Assembly: GCF_015070385.1 (NCBI RefSeq)
Contig: NZ_JADCSA010000005.1
Location: forward strand, 186,001-250,000
Reading direction: 5' to 3'
Length of the DNA stretch: 64,000 nt
Origin: Nocardioides malaquae
GTDB lineage: Bacteria; Actinomycetota; Actinomycetes; Propionibacteriales; Nocardioidaceae
Shown: positions 48,200-55,647 of the stretch, in pieces
Layout: each line of letters starts with the position of its first letter
Numbering within the stretch: the stretch's first letter is position 1
Made by a program: the position numbers and the translations under genes
Notes under the pieces: generated by a model
Databases searched by the model: none
Seen by the model: the letters and a program-made list of their open reading frames with translations, nothing else
Told to the model about the DNA's origin: nothing

Positions 48200-48202
48200 C
48201 GT
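48197..48202 (+). promoter_or_regulatory. -10-like box for lnt
   Basis: TAGCGT overlapping the kal stop codon, 6 nt before the GTG at 48209; separates lnt from the lysine operon. Confidence 0.45.
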
Positions 48203-48208
48203 GGCCGT

Positions 48209-49801
48209 GTGCTCTGGAGACTGCCCGCCGCCCTCGGTGCCGGCGTGGTCCTGTCGGGCGCCTCCGAGCCCCTGGGCTGGGCGTGGCTCACACCGTTGAG
48301 CATCGCCGCGCTGTGCTGGTGCGTACGCGGCCTGCGTCCGGGGCGAGCCTGGTTGCCGGGCCTGCTCTTCGGCGTCGGCTTCTTCTTCTCCCTGCAGTGG
48401 TGGATGCGTGCCGTCGGCACCGATGCGTGGATCGGGCTCTCCGCCCTCGAGACGGTTTTCCTCGCGCCGGTCGGCGCCCTCTTCGCGCTCCTGCAGGCAC
48501 GGAGCCGGGCCTGGCCGCTCTGGTGCGCCGTGGTGTGGGTTGCCGTCGAGACCGTGCGCAGCTCCTGGCCCTTCAGCGGCATGCCGTGGGGCCGGCTCTC
48601 CTACGCGGTGGCCGACACCGTCTGGGCCGCGGGCCTGCCGTGGCTCGGCTTCACCGGCGTCAGCCTCCTGCTCGCCGCCACCGGCACCACCCTGGCCTGG
48701 TTGGTCAGCGACCGACCGGGACGCAAGCCCGCCGCGCTGGCTGCCGTGGCCCTGGCGGTGGTGACGTTCCTGCCGGCTGCCCTGCCCCCGGTCGCGACCA
48801 CGGGCAGCACCGATGGCGGCGCGGCCGGCGACGACCGGGCTCGCACTGCCACCGTGGCGGTGGTGCAGGGTGACGTGCCCGGCCGTGGCGACGACCTCGT
48901 CGCCGTGCACGAGCAGGTGACCACCAACCACGTCCGCGCCACCGTCGACCTCGCCCAGGACGTACGCGCGGGCGAGGTGCCGCGCCCGGACTTCGTGCTG
49001 TGGCCCGAGAACTCCACGGCTGTCGACCCGTTCCGCAGCTCGGCGACGCGAGCGGGCATCGACGAGGCGGTCGAGGCGGTGCAGACGCCGGTCCTGGTCG
49101 GTGCCATGGTCGACGCCCCCGAGGCGCACCAGGTGCTGAACCAGGGGCTGGTGTGGCACCCGGGCACCGGCGCCCAGGACCGCTACACCAAGCAGAACCC
49201 CGTGCCCTTCGGGGAGTACATCCCCTGGCGTGACGTGGTCTTCCGCGAGAACCTCGGCAAGCTGCGCCAGATCGGGCGCGACATGCTCAGCGGCACCCGC
49301 ACCTCGCCGCTGCGCGTCGGCGACCTCGAGGTGGCCGACGCCATCTGCTTCGACGTGGCCTACGACCGCGGCATCCACGAGCAGGTGCGCGAGGGTGGCG
49401 AGCTGCTCGTCGTGCAGACCAGCAACGCCATGTTCATCCACACCCACCAGATCGCCCAGCAGTACGAGATCACGCGCCTGCGTGCGCTGGAGACGGGCCG
49501 TCACGTGGCGGTCGCCGCGACCAACGGCGTCTCCGGGGTCATCGGCCCCGACTCCGTCCCGGTGGCAGAGGCCACCCCACGCACGACCTCGGTGCTGGTC
49601 GAGGAGGTGGGTCTCTCCTCGATCGTGACCCCGGCCGTGTGGATGGGGCCGTGGCCGGGGCGCCTCGCCGTCCTCCTCTCCGTGCTCGCCTACGCACGAC
49701 ACCGCCGGGGCGGGCCGCGCATGCCCTATATTCGCGGTGCGGGGATCGAGGCTGTGTCGTCCGGGGACACAGGGGGAGACGGATCGCCCGATCCGAAGTG
49801 A
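48209..49801 (+). CDS. lnt: Apolipoprotein N-acyltransferase
   Basis: Adds the third acyl chain to the N-terminal cysteine of lipoproteins at the membrane. The 530-residue protein has several N-terminal membrane helices followed by a nitrilase-fold domain. The catalytic triad is visible: Glu267 in WPENS, Lys328 in TKQNPVPFGEY and Cys380 in ICFDVAYD. A hydrophilic tail follows the last helix. It is 11 bp before ppm1; in M. tuberculosis the two activities are fused in one polypeptide. Confidence 0.93.
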   Translation: MLWRLPAALGAGVVLSGASEPLGWAWLTPLSIAALCWCVRGLRPGRAWLPGLLFGVGFFFSLQWWMRAVGTDAWIGLSALETVFLAPVGALFALLQARSRAWPLWCAVVWVAVETVRSSWPFSGMPWGRLSYAVADTVWAAGLPWLGFTGVSLLLAATGTTLAWLVSDRPGRKPAALAAVALAVVTFLPAALPPVATTGSTDGGAAGDDRARTATVAVVQGDVPGRGDDLVAVHEQVTTNHVRATVDLAQDVRAGEVPRPDFVLWPENSTAVDPFRSSATRAGIDEAVEAVQTPVLVGAMVDAPEAHQVLNQGLVWHPGTGAQDRYTKQNPVPFGEYIPWRDVVFRENLGKLRQIGRDMLSGTRTSPLRVGDLEVADAICFDVAYDRGIHEQVREGGELLVVQTSNAMFIHTHQIAQQYEITRLRALETGRHVAVAATNGVSGVIGPDSVPVAEATPRTTSVLVEEVGLSSIVTPAVWMGPWPGRLAVLLSVLAYARHRRGGPRMPYIRGAGIEAVSSGDTGGDGSPDPK

Positions 49802-49812
49802 GGGAGCGCAGC

Positions 49813-50574
49813 GTGAGCCAGTCGCCACTGGGCCGTGTGGTCATGGTGATTCCGACCTACAACGAGTCGGACAACATCGAGTGGATCATCGGACGTCTGC
49901 GCCGCGCCCAGCCAGAGGTCGACGTCATGGTCGTCGACGACAACTCACCCGACGGCACCGGCAAGATCGTGGAGGCGTTGGCCCAGACCGACCCGCACGT
50001 GCAGGTCGTCCACCGCACCGAGAAGGCCGGGCTGGGCGCGGCCTACCGCCACGGCTTCCGCGTCGCCCTGGACCAGGGCTACGACGTGATCGGCGAGATG
50101 GACGCCGACGGCTCGCACCAGCCCGAGCAGCTCCAGCGGCTGATCGACGCCATTGCCCAGGGCGCCGACCTGGTGATCGGGTCCCGCTGGATCCCGGGCG
50201 GCTCCATCGTCAACTGGCCGAAGTCACGCGAGGCACTCTCGCGCGGGGGCAACCTCTACGTGCGCCTGCTGCTCGGCATCCGGGTCAAGGACGCCACGGC
50301 AGGGTTCCGGCTCTTCCGCCGCCAGACCCTCGAGGCGATCGACATCGAGACCGTGACCTCGACCGGATACGTCTTCCAGACCGACATGGCCTACCGGACC
50401 CTGCGCCAGGGCCTCACCGTGAGTGAGGTGCCGATCGAGTTCGTGGAGCGCGAGCGCGGCGACTCGAAGATGAGCAAGGACGTCGCCACCGAGTCGTTGA
50501 AGCTGATCACCCGATGGGGTCTCGCGGAGCGACGGGCCCAGGTGCAGCGGCTCCTTGGGCGCCGTGCCGCATGA
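49813..50574 (+). CDS. ppm1: Polyprenol monophosphomannose synthase
   Basis: GT2-family enzyme that transfers mannose from GDP-mannose to polyprenol phosphate, the donor for periplasmic mannosylation and lipoglycan synthesis. The 253-residue protein has MVIPTYNESDNIEWII, VVDDNSPDGTG and the catalytic EMDADGSH. No membrane anchor of its own, unlike the fused mycobacterial protein, so it may rely on Lnt for location. GTG at 49813 follows GGGAG. Confidence 0.93.
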   Translation: MSQSPLGRVVMVIPTYNESDNIEWIIGRLRRAQPEVDVMVVDDNSPDGTGKIVEALAQTDPHVQVVHRTEKAGLGAAYRHGFRVALDQGYDVIGEMDADGSHQPEQLQRLIDAIAQGADLVIGSRWIPGGSIVNWPKSREALSRGGNLYVRLLLGIRVKDATAGFRLFRRQTLEAIDIETVTSTGYVFQTDMAYRTLRQGLTVSEVPIEFVERERGDSKMSKDVATESLKLITRWGLAERRAQVQRLLGRRAA

Positions 50575-50581
50575 TGGAGGC

Positions 50582-51118
50582 ATGACGCCGCGACGCCGTT
50601 TTCCCCGCTGGCTGCTCGTCCTGCTGCTGGTGGTGATGCCCCTGCTCGAGCTGTACGTCCTCGTGCAGGTGGGTCAGGTGATCGGTGCGTGGTGGACGAT
50701 CCTGCTCCTGGTCGTGGCGAGCGTCATCGGCGGCTGGCTCATCCGCCGCGAGGGTGGCCGCGCCTGGCGCGCGCTCACCGAGGCGGTCTCCGCCGGGCGG
50801 GTGCCGACCCGCGAGCTCGCCGACGGCGCCCTAGTCGTCGTCGCCGGCGCCCTGATGCTCAGCCCCGGCTTCGTCACCGACGCCTTCGCCCTCTTCCTGA
50901 TCCTGCCGCTGACCAGGCCGATCGCCCGCCGCGCCCTCACCGGCGCCGTCGCAGCACGGCTGGCGCGCCGCGGCGCCGCCGCGCCCGCGTTCGGGTTCGT
51001 GCCGGGCTTCGGGGACGTCGGCGGCCACGGCGACCCCACCAGGCCCTGGGACGCACGTCGCCCCGGACCTCCCGGTGGTGACCGGGTGGTCCGGGGCGAC
51101 GTGGTCGAGGACCCCTAG
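50582..51118 (+). CDS. fxsA: FxsA family membrane protein
   Basis: A 178-residue cytoplasmic-membrane protein with three or four hydrophobic helices (LLVLLLVVMPLLELYVLVQVG, then WWTILLLVVASVIGGW) and a glycine/proline-rich tail. FxsA in E. coli affects exclusion of phage T7 by the F plasmid; its normal role is unknown. ATG at 50582 follows GGAGG. Its location beside ppm1 and rbpA is conserved in actinobacteria. Confidence 0.9.
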   Translation: MTPRRRFPRWLLVLLLVVMPLLELYVLVQVGQVIGAWWTILLLVVASVIGGWLIRREGGRAWRALTEAVSAGRVPTRELADGALVVVAGALMLSPGFVTDAFALFLILPLTRPIARRALTGAVAARLARRGAAAPAFGFVPGFGDVGGHGDPTRPWDARRPGPPGGDRVVRGDVVEDP

Positions 51119-51140
51119 GGTCCTGCAGCCGTGGCGCCGG

Positions 51141-51530
51141 TCAGGCGCCGGCCTTCACGCGCTTCTTGGCGTTGGCCCGGTGCAGGTGCGCCGGACCGAT
51201 CTCGCCGCCGCGCAGCAGCTCGAGACGCTCCTTGAGGATCTCCTCGAGCTCCTTCTCGGAGCGGCGCTCCAGGAGCATGTCCCAGTGCGTACGCGCGGGC
51301 TTCTCGTTCTTCGCCTCAGGCTCGATGCCCTGCGTGCTCCGGGCCTCGCTGCCGCACTTGGGGCACTCCCACAGGGCCGGGATCTCGGCCTCGTCGGACA
51401 TGGTCACCTCGAAGGCGTGACCCTGCTTGCACTCGTAGCCGACCTGCTGACGCGCCGCGAACTCGATGCCGCGCTCGTCCTCGAAGCTCTGACCACCGAG
51501 CCGTGCGCCGCGCAGTGTGCGCTCCGCCAT
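51141..51530 (-). CDS. rbpA: RNA polymerase-binding protein RbpA
   Basis: A 129-residue transcription factor that binds RNA polymerase and the principal sigma factor and stabilises the open complex. An N-terminal tail is followed by a zinc-ribbon core (YECKQGHAFEV, then WECPKCGSE), a basic linker and the sigma-interacting helices (THWDMLLERRSEKELEEIL). GGAGG precedes the ATG. It is transcribed from a SigR-type promoter about 110 bp upstream, so thiol stress should raise its level, as known in Streptomyces. Confidence 0.95.
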   Translation of the reverse strand: MAERTLRGARLGGQSFEDERGIEFAARQQVGYECKQGHAFEVTMSDEAEIPALWECPKCGSEARSTQGIEPEAKNEKPARTHWDMLLERRSEKELEEILKERLELLRGGEIGPAHLHRANAKKRVKAGA

Positions 51531-51640
51531 TGAGCCACCTCCAGAATCTGGTTCGCCCCGTTGTCTGTAGCTGTGAGACGACCCAGAGGGGGGATCATGA
51601 CGCCATCGGATCAGGTGGCATCAGCGGTCGTCCATGGGAC

Positions 51641-51666
51641 AACGCTAGCGGGCCGTGCCCAATTCC
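51641..51666 (-). promoter_or_regulatory. SigR/SigH-type promoter of rbpA
   Basis: On the reverse strand GGAAT (complement of 51662-51666) is followed after exactly 18 nt by GTT (complement of 51641-51643). This is the consensus of the disulfide-stress ECF sigma factor SigR in Streptomyces, which transcribes rbpA there. It leaves a 5' leader of about 105 nt before the rbpA ATG. Confidence 0.7.
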
Positions 51667-51730
51667 GGTGAATCGTGCACCACTTCTGGGTGCGCCACGA
51701 CCCGTCCCCAGAATGGCGCAGAGGAGTCAG

Positions 51731-53086
51731 TCAGGCGGAGACGCCGGAGCGTGGATTCTCGGTGGCCTTGACCTTGAGCAGGAAGGCGAGCCCCACCGCG
51801 AGCACGACCATGATGCCGAGGATGCCCCAGTGCTCGGCATCGTCCACGTCGGCCACGCCCGTGACAGCGGCGCCCAGCCCGATGAAGCCTGCCCACGCGG
51901 CGGGCGCCATGAAGCTCACCGCCCGCCCCGTGGTGGCGTACAGGCCGAAGATCTCGCCCTCCTTGCCCGCGGGGATCAGCCGCGCCAGGAAGGTGCGCGA
52001 CGCGGACTGCGCCGGACCGACGAAGACGCAGAGCAGCAGACCGAACACCCAGAAGATCACGGTGCCGCGCTCGTGCAGCAGGAAGACGGCCATCCCGGCC
52101 ACCAGCATGCAGCTGAGCGAACCCACGATCACCCGCTTCGGCCCGAGCCAGTCGTCGAGGGTGCCGAACGCGATGGTGGCGACCCCGGCCACCACGTTGG
52201 CGGCGATCGCGAAGATGATCACCTCGCTGGGGGAGAAGCCGAAGGTGCCGGCGGCCAGCACGCCACCGAAGGTGAAGACCCCGGCCAGCCCGTCGCGGAA
52301 GACCGCGGAGGCCAGCAGGAAGTAGGCCGTGTTGCGGTCGTGCCGCCACAGGTCGGCCACGGTGCCGAAGAGCTGGCGGTAGGACGCCACGATGCCCACC
52401 GCCTCGTGGCGCTCGGGGCGCGAGACCTTGTCGTCGCGGATGGTGAGGATCACCGGCAGGCTGAAGACGAGCGTCCACAGGGCACACAGGAGCATCGTGA
52501 CGCGGACGTCGAGACCCTCCTCGTCGGTGACGCCGAAGAGGCCCACCTCGGGGTCGATGAAGCCGAAGAAGACGATGAGCAGCAGCACGATGCCGCCGAT
52601 GTAGCCCAGCCCCCACCCGAAGCCGGAGATGCGACCGACGGTGGCCGGAGTGGAGATCTCGTTGAGCATCGCGTTGTACTGCACGGACGCGAACTCGAAG
52701 GCAATGTTGCCGGCCGCCAGCAGCACGAGTCCGAGCCACAGGTAGTCGGGCGCAGGCTTGACGAAGAAGAGACCGACCGAGGCCAGGATGACCAGCGCCG
52801 TGTTCGCCGTCAGCCAGAAGGTGCGGCGTCCGGAGCTGTCCGCCCGCCGACCCGTGATGGGGGCGAAGAGGGCGATGAGGACACCGGCCGTCGCCAGCGC
52901 CCACCCAAGCTTGGCGCTCGCGCCGGACCCGAAGGGGTCGGAGGTGATGTAGACGCTGAAGACGAAGGTGGTGATGACGGCGTTGAAGGCCGCCGAGCCC
53001 CAGTCCCAGAGCCCCCAGGCGACGACCGGCCAGGTCCTCGCCCTGCCGGCGTACGCGGGCGGTGACGCCGTGGTCGTCTCACTCAT
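51731..53086 (-). CDS. MFS transporter, Atg22-like
   Basis: A 451-residue membrane protein with about 12 helices of the vacuole-effluxer Atg22 branch of the major facilitator superfamily. WGLWDWGSAAFNAVITTFVFSVY near the start is typical, and GRRADSSGRR is the loop 2-3 motif. ATG at 53086 overlaps the stop of the upstream GDPD gene (ATGA), so the two are co-translated. In yeast Atg22 exports amino acids; here the cargo is unknown. Confidence 0.88.
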   Translation of the reverse strand: MSETTTASPPAYAGRARTWPVVAWGLWDWGSAAFNAVITTFVFSVYITSDPFGSGASAKLGWALATAGVLIALFAPITGRRADSSGRRTFWLTANTALVILASVGLFFVKPAPDYLWLGLVLLAAGNIAFEFASVQYNAMLNEISTPATVGRISGFGWGLGYIGGIVLLLIVFFGFIDPEVGLFGVTDEEGLDVRVTMLLCALWTLVFSLPVILTIRDDKVSRPERHEAVGIVASYRQLFGTVADLWRHDRNTAYFLLASAVFRDGLAGVFTFGGVLAAGTFGFSPSEVIIFAIAANVVAGVATIAFGTLDDWLGPKRVIVGSLSCMLVAGMAVFLLHERGTVIFWVFGLLLCVFVGPAQSASRTFLARLIPAGKEGEIFGLYATTGRAVSFMAPAAWAGFIGLGAAVTGVADVDDAEHWGILGIMVVLAVGLAFLLKVKATENPRSGVSA

Positions 53087-53901
53087 GCGTGGTCCCTCCA
53101 GAGGCCGTGACGCTGCAGCGTGTCCTTGAGTATGTCCGTGCGGTCGGTGACGATGCCGTCGACACCCCGGTCGAGAAGTTCCCGCATCTCGGCGGGGTCG
53201 TCGATGGTCCAGACGTGCACGTGCACCCCGGCGCGGTGGGCACGCCGGACGAACCCCGGCGTCACCACCTTGATCCAGCCTCGTCGGTGCGGCACCTGCA
53301 GGGCGGCCACGTGACCTCCCGTGACCCGGCGGGCCAGCGCCGCGCTCGGCAGGAGCCGGAAGGCGGCCACCTCCGCCGGGCTGGCCGAGGTGGGCACCCG
53401 TCCCTTCACCGCGCGCCGGAAGGCCATCAGGCGTTCGCGGGAGAAGGAACCGACGAGCACCCGGTCCCAGGCGCGGCACTCGGCGATCACCCGCACCAGG
53501 GGCTCCACCGCTCCCTGCGACTTGATGTCGATGTTGAACCGGGCCTGCGGAAAGGCCTCGAGCAGTTCCTTGAGGCGCGGGATCCGGCCTTGGCCACCGA
53601 TGCGGGCGAGGCTCACGTCGGCGTAGGTCTGCGCCGCGATCTCACCGAGCCGGTCGGTGACCCGGTCGAGCACGTCGTCGTGGAAGGCGAGGAGCTCGCC
53701 GTCACTGGTGGCGTGCACGTCGGTCTCGAGGTAGACGTAGCCCAGCGAGACGGCGTGCGCGAAGGCGGCCTCGGTGTTCTCCAGACCGACGATGTCGGGG
53801 TGACGGGCTCCACCTCTGTGGGCGAACGCCAGCACCGGACGACCGAGGTCGAGGTAGGGGTGGCCCGTGTCACGACCGATCACGCCGCGAGTATGCCCCA
53901 T
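53083..53901 (-). CDS. Glycerophosphodiester phosphodiesterase
   Basis: Hydrolyses glycerophosphodiesters from phospholipid turnover to glycerol 3-phosphate and alcohol. The 272-residue TIM-barrel protein has FAHRGGARH (His28), ENTEAAFAHA (Glu41) and ETDVHAT with the metal and catalytic residues. No signal peptide, so probably cytoplasmic. Overlaps the MFS gene, which suggests the transporter handles the same or a related compound. Confidence 0.92.
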   Translation of the reverse strand: MGHTRGVIGRDTGHPYLDLGRPVLAFAHRGGARHPDIVGLENTEAAFAHAVSLGYVYLETDVHATSDGELLAFHDDVLDRVTDRLGEIAAQTYADVSLARIGGQGRIPRLKELLEAFPQARFNIDIKSQGAVEPLVRVIAECRAWDRVLVGSFSRERLMAFRRAVKGRVPTSASPAEVAAFRLLPSAALARRVTGGHVAALQVPHRRGWIKVVTPGFVRRAHRAGVHVHVWTIDDPAEMRELLDRGVDGIVTDRTDILKDTLQRHGLWRDHA

Positions 53902-53957
53902 CGGCCCTCCAACGGGGGGCCACTCTCCACCCAGCCCTCTCACGGAGCCGGGTGAGG

Positions 53958-55493
53958 TCAGATGTCGCGGAAGGTCTCGATGTTGGCGCCCAGGGTGTTG
54001 AGGCGGTTGGCGAGGTCCTCGTAGCCGCGGTGGATGACGTAGGTCGTCCGCAGGACCGAGGTGCCCTTCGAGGCCAGCATCGCCAGCAGGATGACGACGG
54101 CGGGCCGCAGGGCCGGCGGGCAGACGATCTCGGCACCGCTGAAGCGCGTCGGGCCCTGGACCATCACCCGGTGCGGGTCGAGGAGCTTGACGTCGGCGCC
54201 CAGCTTGTTGAGCTCCAGCAGGTAGATGGCCCGGTTCTCGTAGACCCAGTCGTGCAACAGGGTCTGACCTTCGGCGACCGCGCCGATCACGGCGAAGAAC
54301 GGGAGGTTGTCGATGTTGAGCCCCGGGAAGGGCATCGGGTGCACCTTGTCGAGGGGGGCGTGCAGGTCGGACTCGTGCGTGGTCAGGTCGACCAGCCGCG
54401 TACGCCCGTTGTCGGCGAGGTACTCGTCGGTGCGGGTGTACTGCAGGCCCATCTCCTCCAGCAGCGCCAGCTCGATCTCGAGGAACTCGATCGGCACCCG
54501 CTTGATCGTGATCTCGGACTTGGTCACGATCGCGGCCGCCAACAGCGACATCGCCTCGATCGGGTCCTCGCTGGGGGAGTAGTCGACGTCGACGTCGATG
54601 CGCTCGACACCGGTGACGCTCAGGGTGGTGGTGCCGACGCCCTCGATGTGGACCCCCAGCTTCTCCAGGTAGAAGCACAGGTCCTGGACCATGTAGTTGG
54701 AGGAGGCGTTGCGGATGACGGTGGTGCCGGGGTAGAGCGCGGCAGCCATCAGCGCGTTCTCCGTGACGGTGTCACCACGCTCGGTGAGCACAATGGCGCG
54801 CCTCGGCTCGATCGCGCGGTTGACCAGCGCGTGGTAGGCGCCCTCGTTGGCCTTGACCTCGAGGCCGAAGGGACGCAGGGCCGACATGTGCGGCTCGACC
54901 GTGCGGGTGCCCAGCTGGCAGCCACCGGCGTAGGGCAGGTCGAACTCCTCCAGACGGTGCAGCAGCGGGCCCAGGAACATGATCACCGAGCGGGTGCGGC
55001 GCGCCGCCTCCTCGTCGATCGCGCTCAGGTCGAGCTGGGCGGGGGGCACGATCTCGAGGTCGTTCTCGTCGTTGAGCCAGCGGGTCTGGACGCCGATCGA
55101 CTCGAGCACCTCGAGCAGCCGGTTGACCTCCTCGATGCGGGCCACCTTGCGCAGGGTGGTGCGACCACGGTTGAGCAGGGACGCGCAGAGCAGCGCAACG
55201 CCGGCGTTCTTGGAGGTCTTGACGTCGATGGAGCCGGCCAGCTTGGTCGGACCGGTCACGCGGAGGTGCGTGGGTCCGCCGCCGACGGAGACGATCTCGG
55301 AGTCGAGCGCGGCACCGAACCTGGCCAACATCTCCAGCGAAAGGTTCTGGTGACCCTTCTCGATCCGGTTGATGGCGCTCTGGCTGGTGCCGAGGGCGTC
55401 GGCCAGCTGCTGCTGGGTCATCCCGCGATGCTTCCGAGCGTCGCGGATGAGGTTGCCGATGCGTCCGAGATAGTCCTGCGTCATGCTCGCCAC
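53958..55493 (-). CDS. murA: XRE helix-turn-helix fused to MurA-like enolpyruvyl transferase
   Basis: A 511-residue fusion. Residues 10-65 are an XRE-type HTH (LIRDARKHRGMTQQQLADALGTS, SQSAINRIEKG). The rest is a UDP-GlcNAc 1-carboxyvinyltransferase fold with Lys95-Asn96 (KTSKNAG) and the loop Cys192 in GGCQLGTRTVEPH, the residue that binds phosphoenolpyruvate in MurA. So the enzyme could be active in the first committed peptidoglycan step, or be a sensor of UDP-GlcNAc/PEP that controls transcription. GTG at 55493 (or ATG 55484) lies 3-12 nt after a perfect palindrome, probably its own operator. No ribosome site, so possibly leaderless. Confidence 0.9.
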   Translation of the reverse strand: MASMTQDYLGRIGNLIRDARKHRGMTQQQLADALGTSQSAINRIEKGHQNLSLEMLARFGAALDSEIVSVGGGPTHLRVTGPTKLAGSIDVKTSKNAGVALLCASLLNRGRTTLRKVARIEEVNRLLEVLESIGVQTRWLNDENDLEIVPPAQLDLSAIDEEAARRTRSVIMFLGPLLHRLEEFDLPYAGGCQLGTRTVEPHMSALRPFGLEVKANEGAYHALVNRAIEPRRAIVLTERGDTVTENALMAAALYPGTTVIRNASSNYMVQDLCFYLEKLGVHIEGVGTTTLSVTGVERIDVDVDYSPSEDPIEAMSLLAAAIVTKSEITIKRVPIEFLEIELALLEEMGLQYTRTDEYLADNGRTRLVDLTTHESDLHAPLDKVHPMPFPGLNIDNLPFFAVIGAVAEGQTLLHDWVYENRAIYLLELNKLGADVKLLDPHRVMVQGPTRFSGAEIVCPPALRPAVVILLAMLASKGTSVLRTTYVIHRGYEDLANRLNTLGANIETFRDI

Positions 55494-55495
55494 GG

Positions 55496-55513
55496 TATCT
55501 CACATATGAGATA
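55496..55513 (-). promoter_or_regulatory. Palindromic operator at the XRE-MurA start
   Basis: TATCTCA-CATA-TGAGATA: two perfect 7-bp arms around 4 bp, in an otherwise GC-rich region and only 2 bp from the GTG codon. Position and symmetry suit a dimeric HTH repressor binding over the -10/start region, most simply the fusion protein itself. Confidence 0.6.
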
Positions 55514-55601
55514 AAACCAGCAACGCCGGCGCCGCGTCACCAGCGTAGGGGAGGGGTCCACACGGCACCGCAACCGGCCGAGCAGGTCGACCACGGTCCC
55601 C

Positions 55602-55607
55602 TAGGCT
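55602..55607 (+). promoter_or_regulatory. Possible -10 box for the UvrA-like gene
   Basis: TAGGCT, 40 nt before the GTG at 55648, with a GGAG ribosome site near the start; a leadered transcript. Confidence 0.35.
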
Positions 55608-55647
55608 GAGAGATCATCACCACCCGTCCGCAACCCCGGAGTGTCCC

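Noticed and set aside
51404-51598. A minus-strand ORF starting in the rbpA leader and running out of frame through the rbpA start
   Set aside because: No ribosome site and no recognisable product; probably chance. A regulatory upstream ORF cannot be excluded but is not supported.
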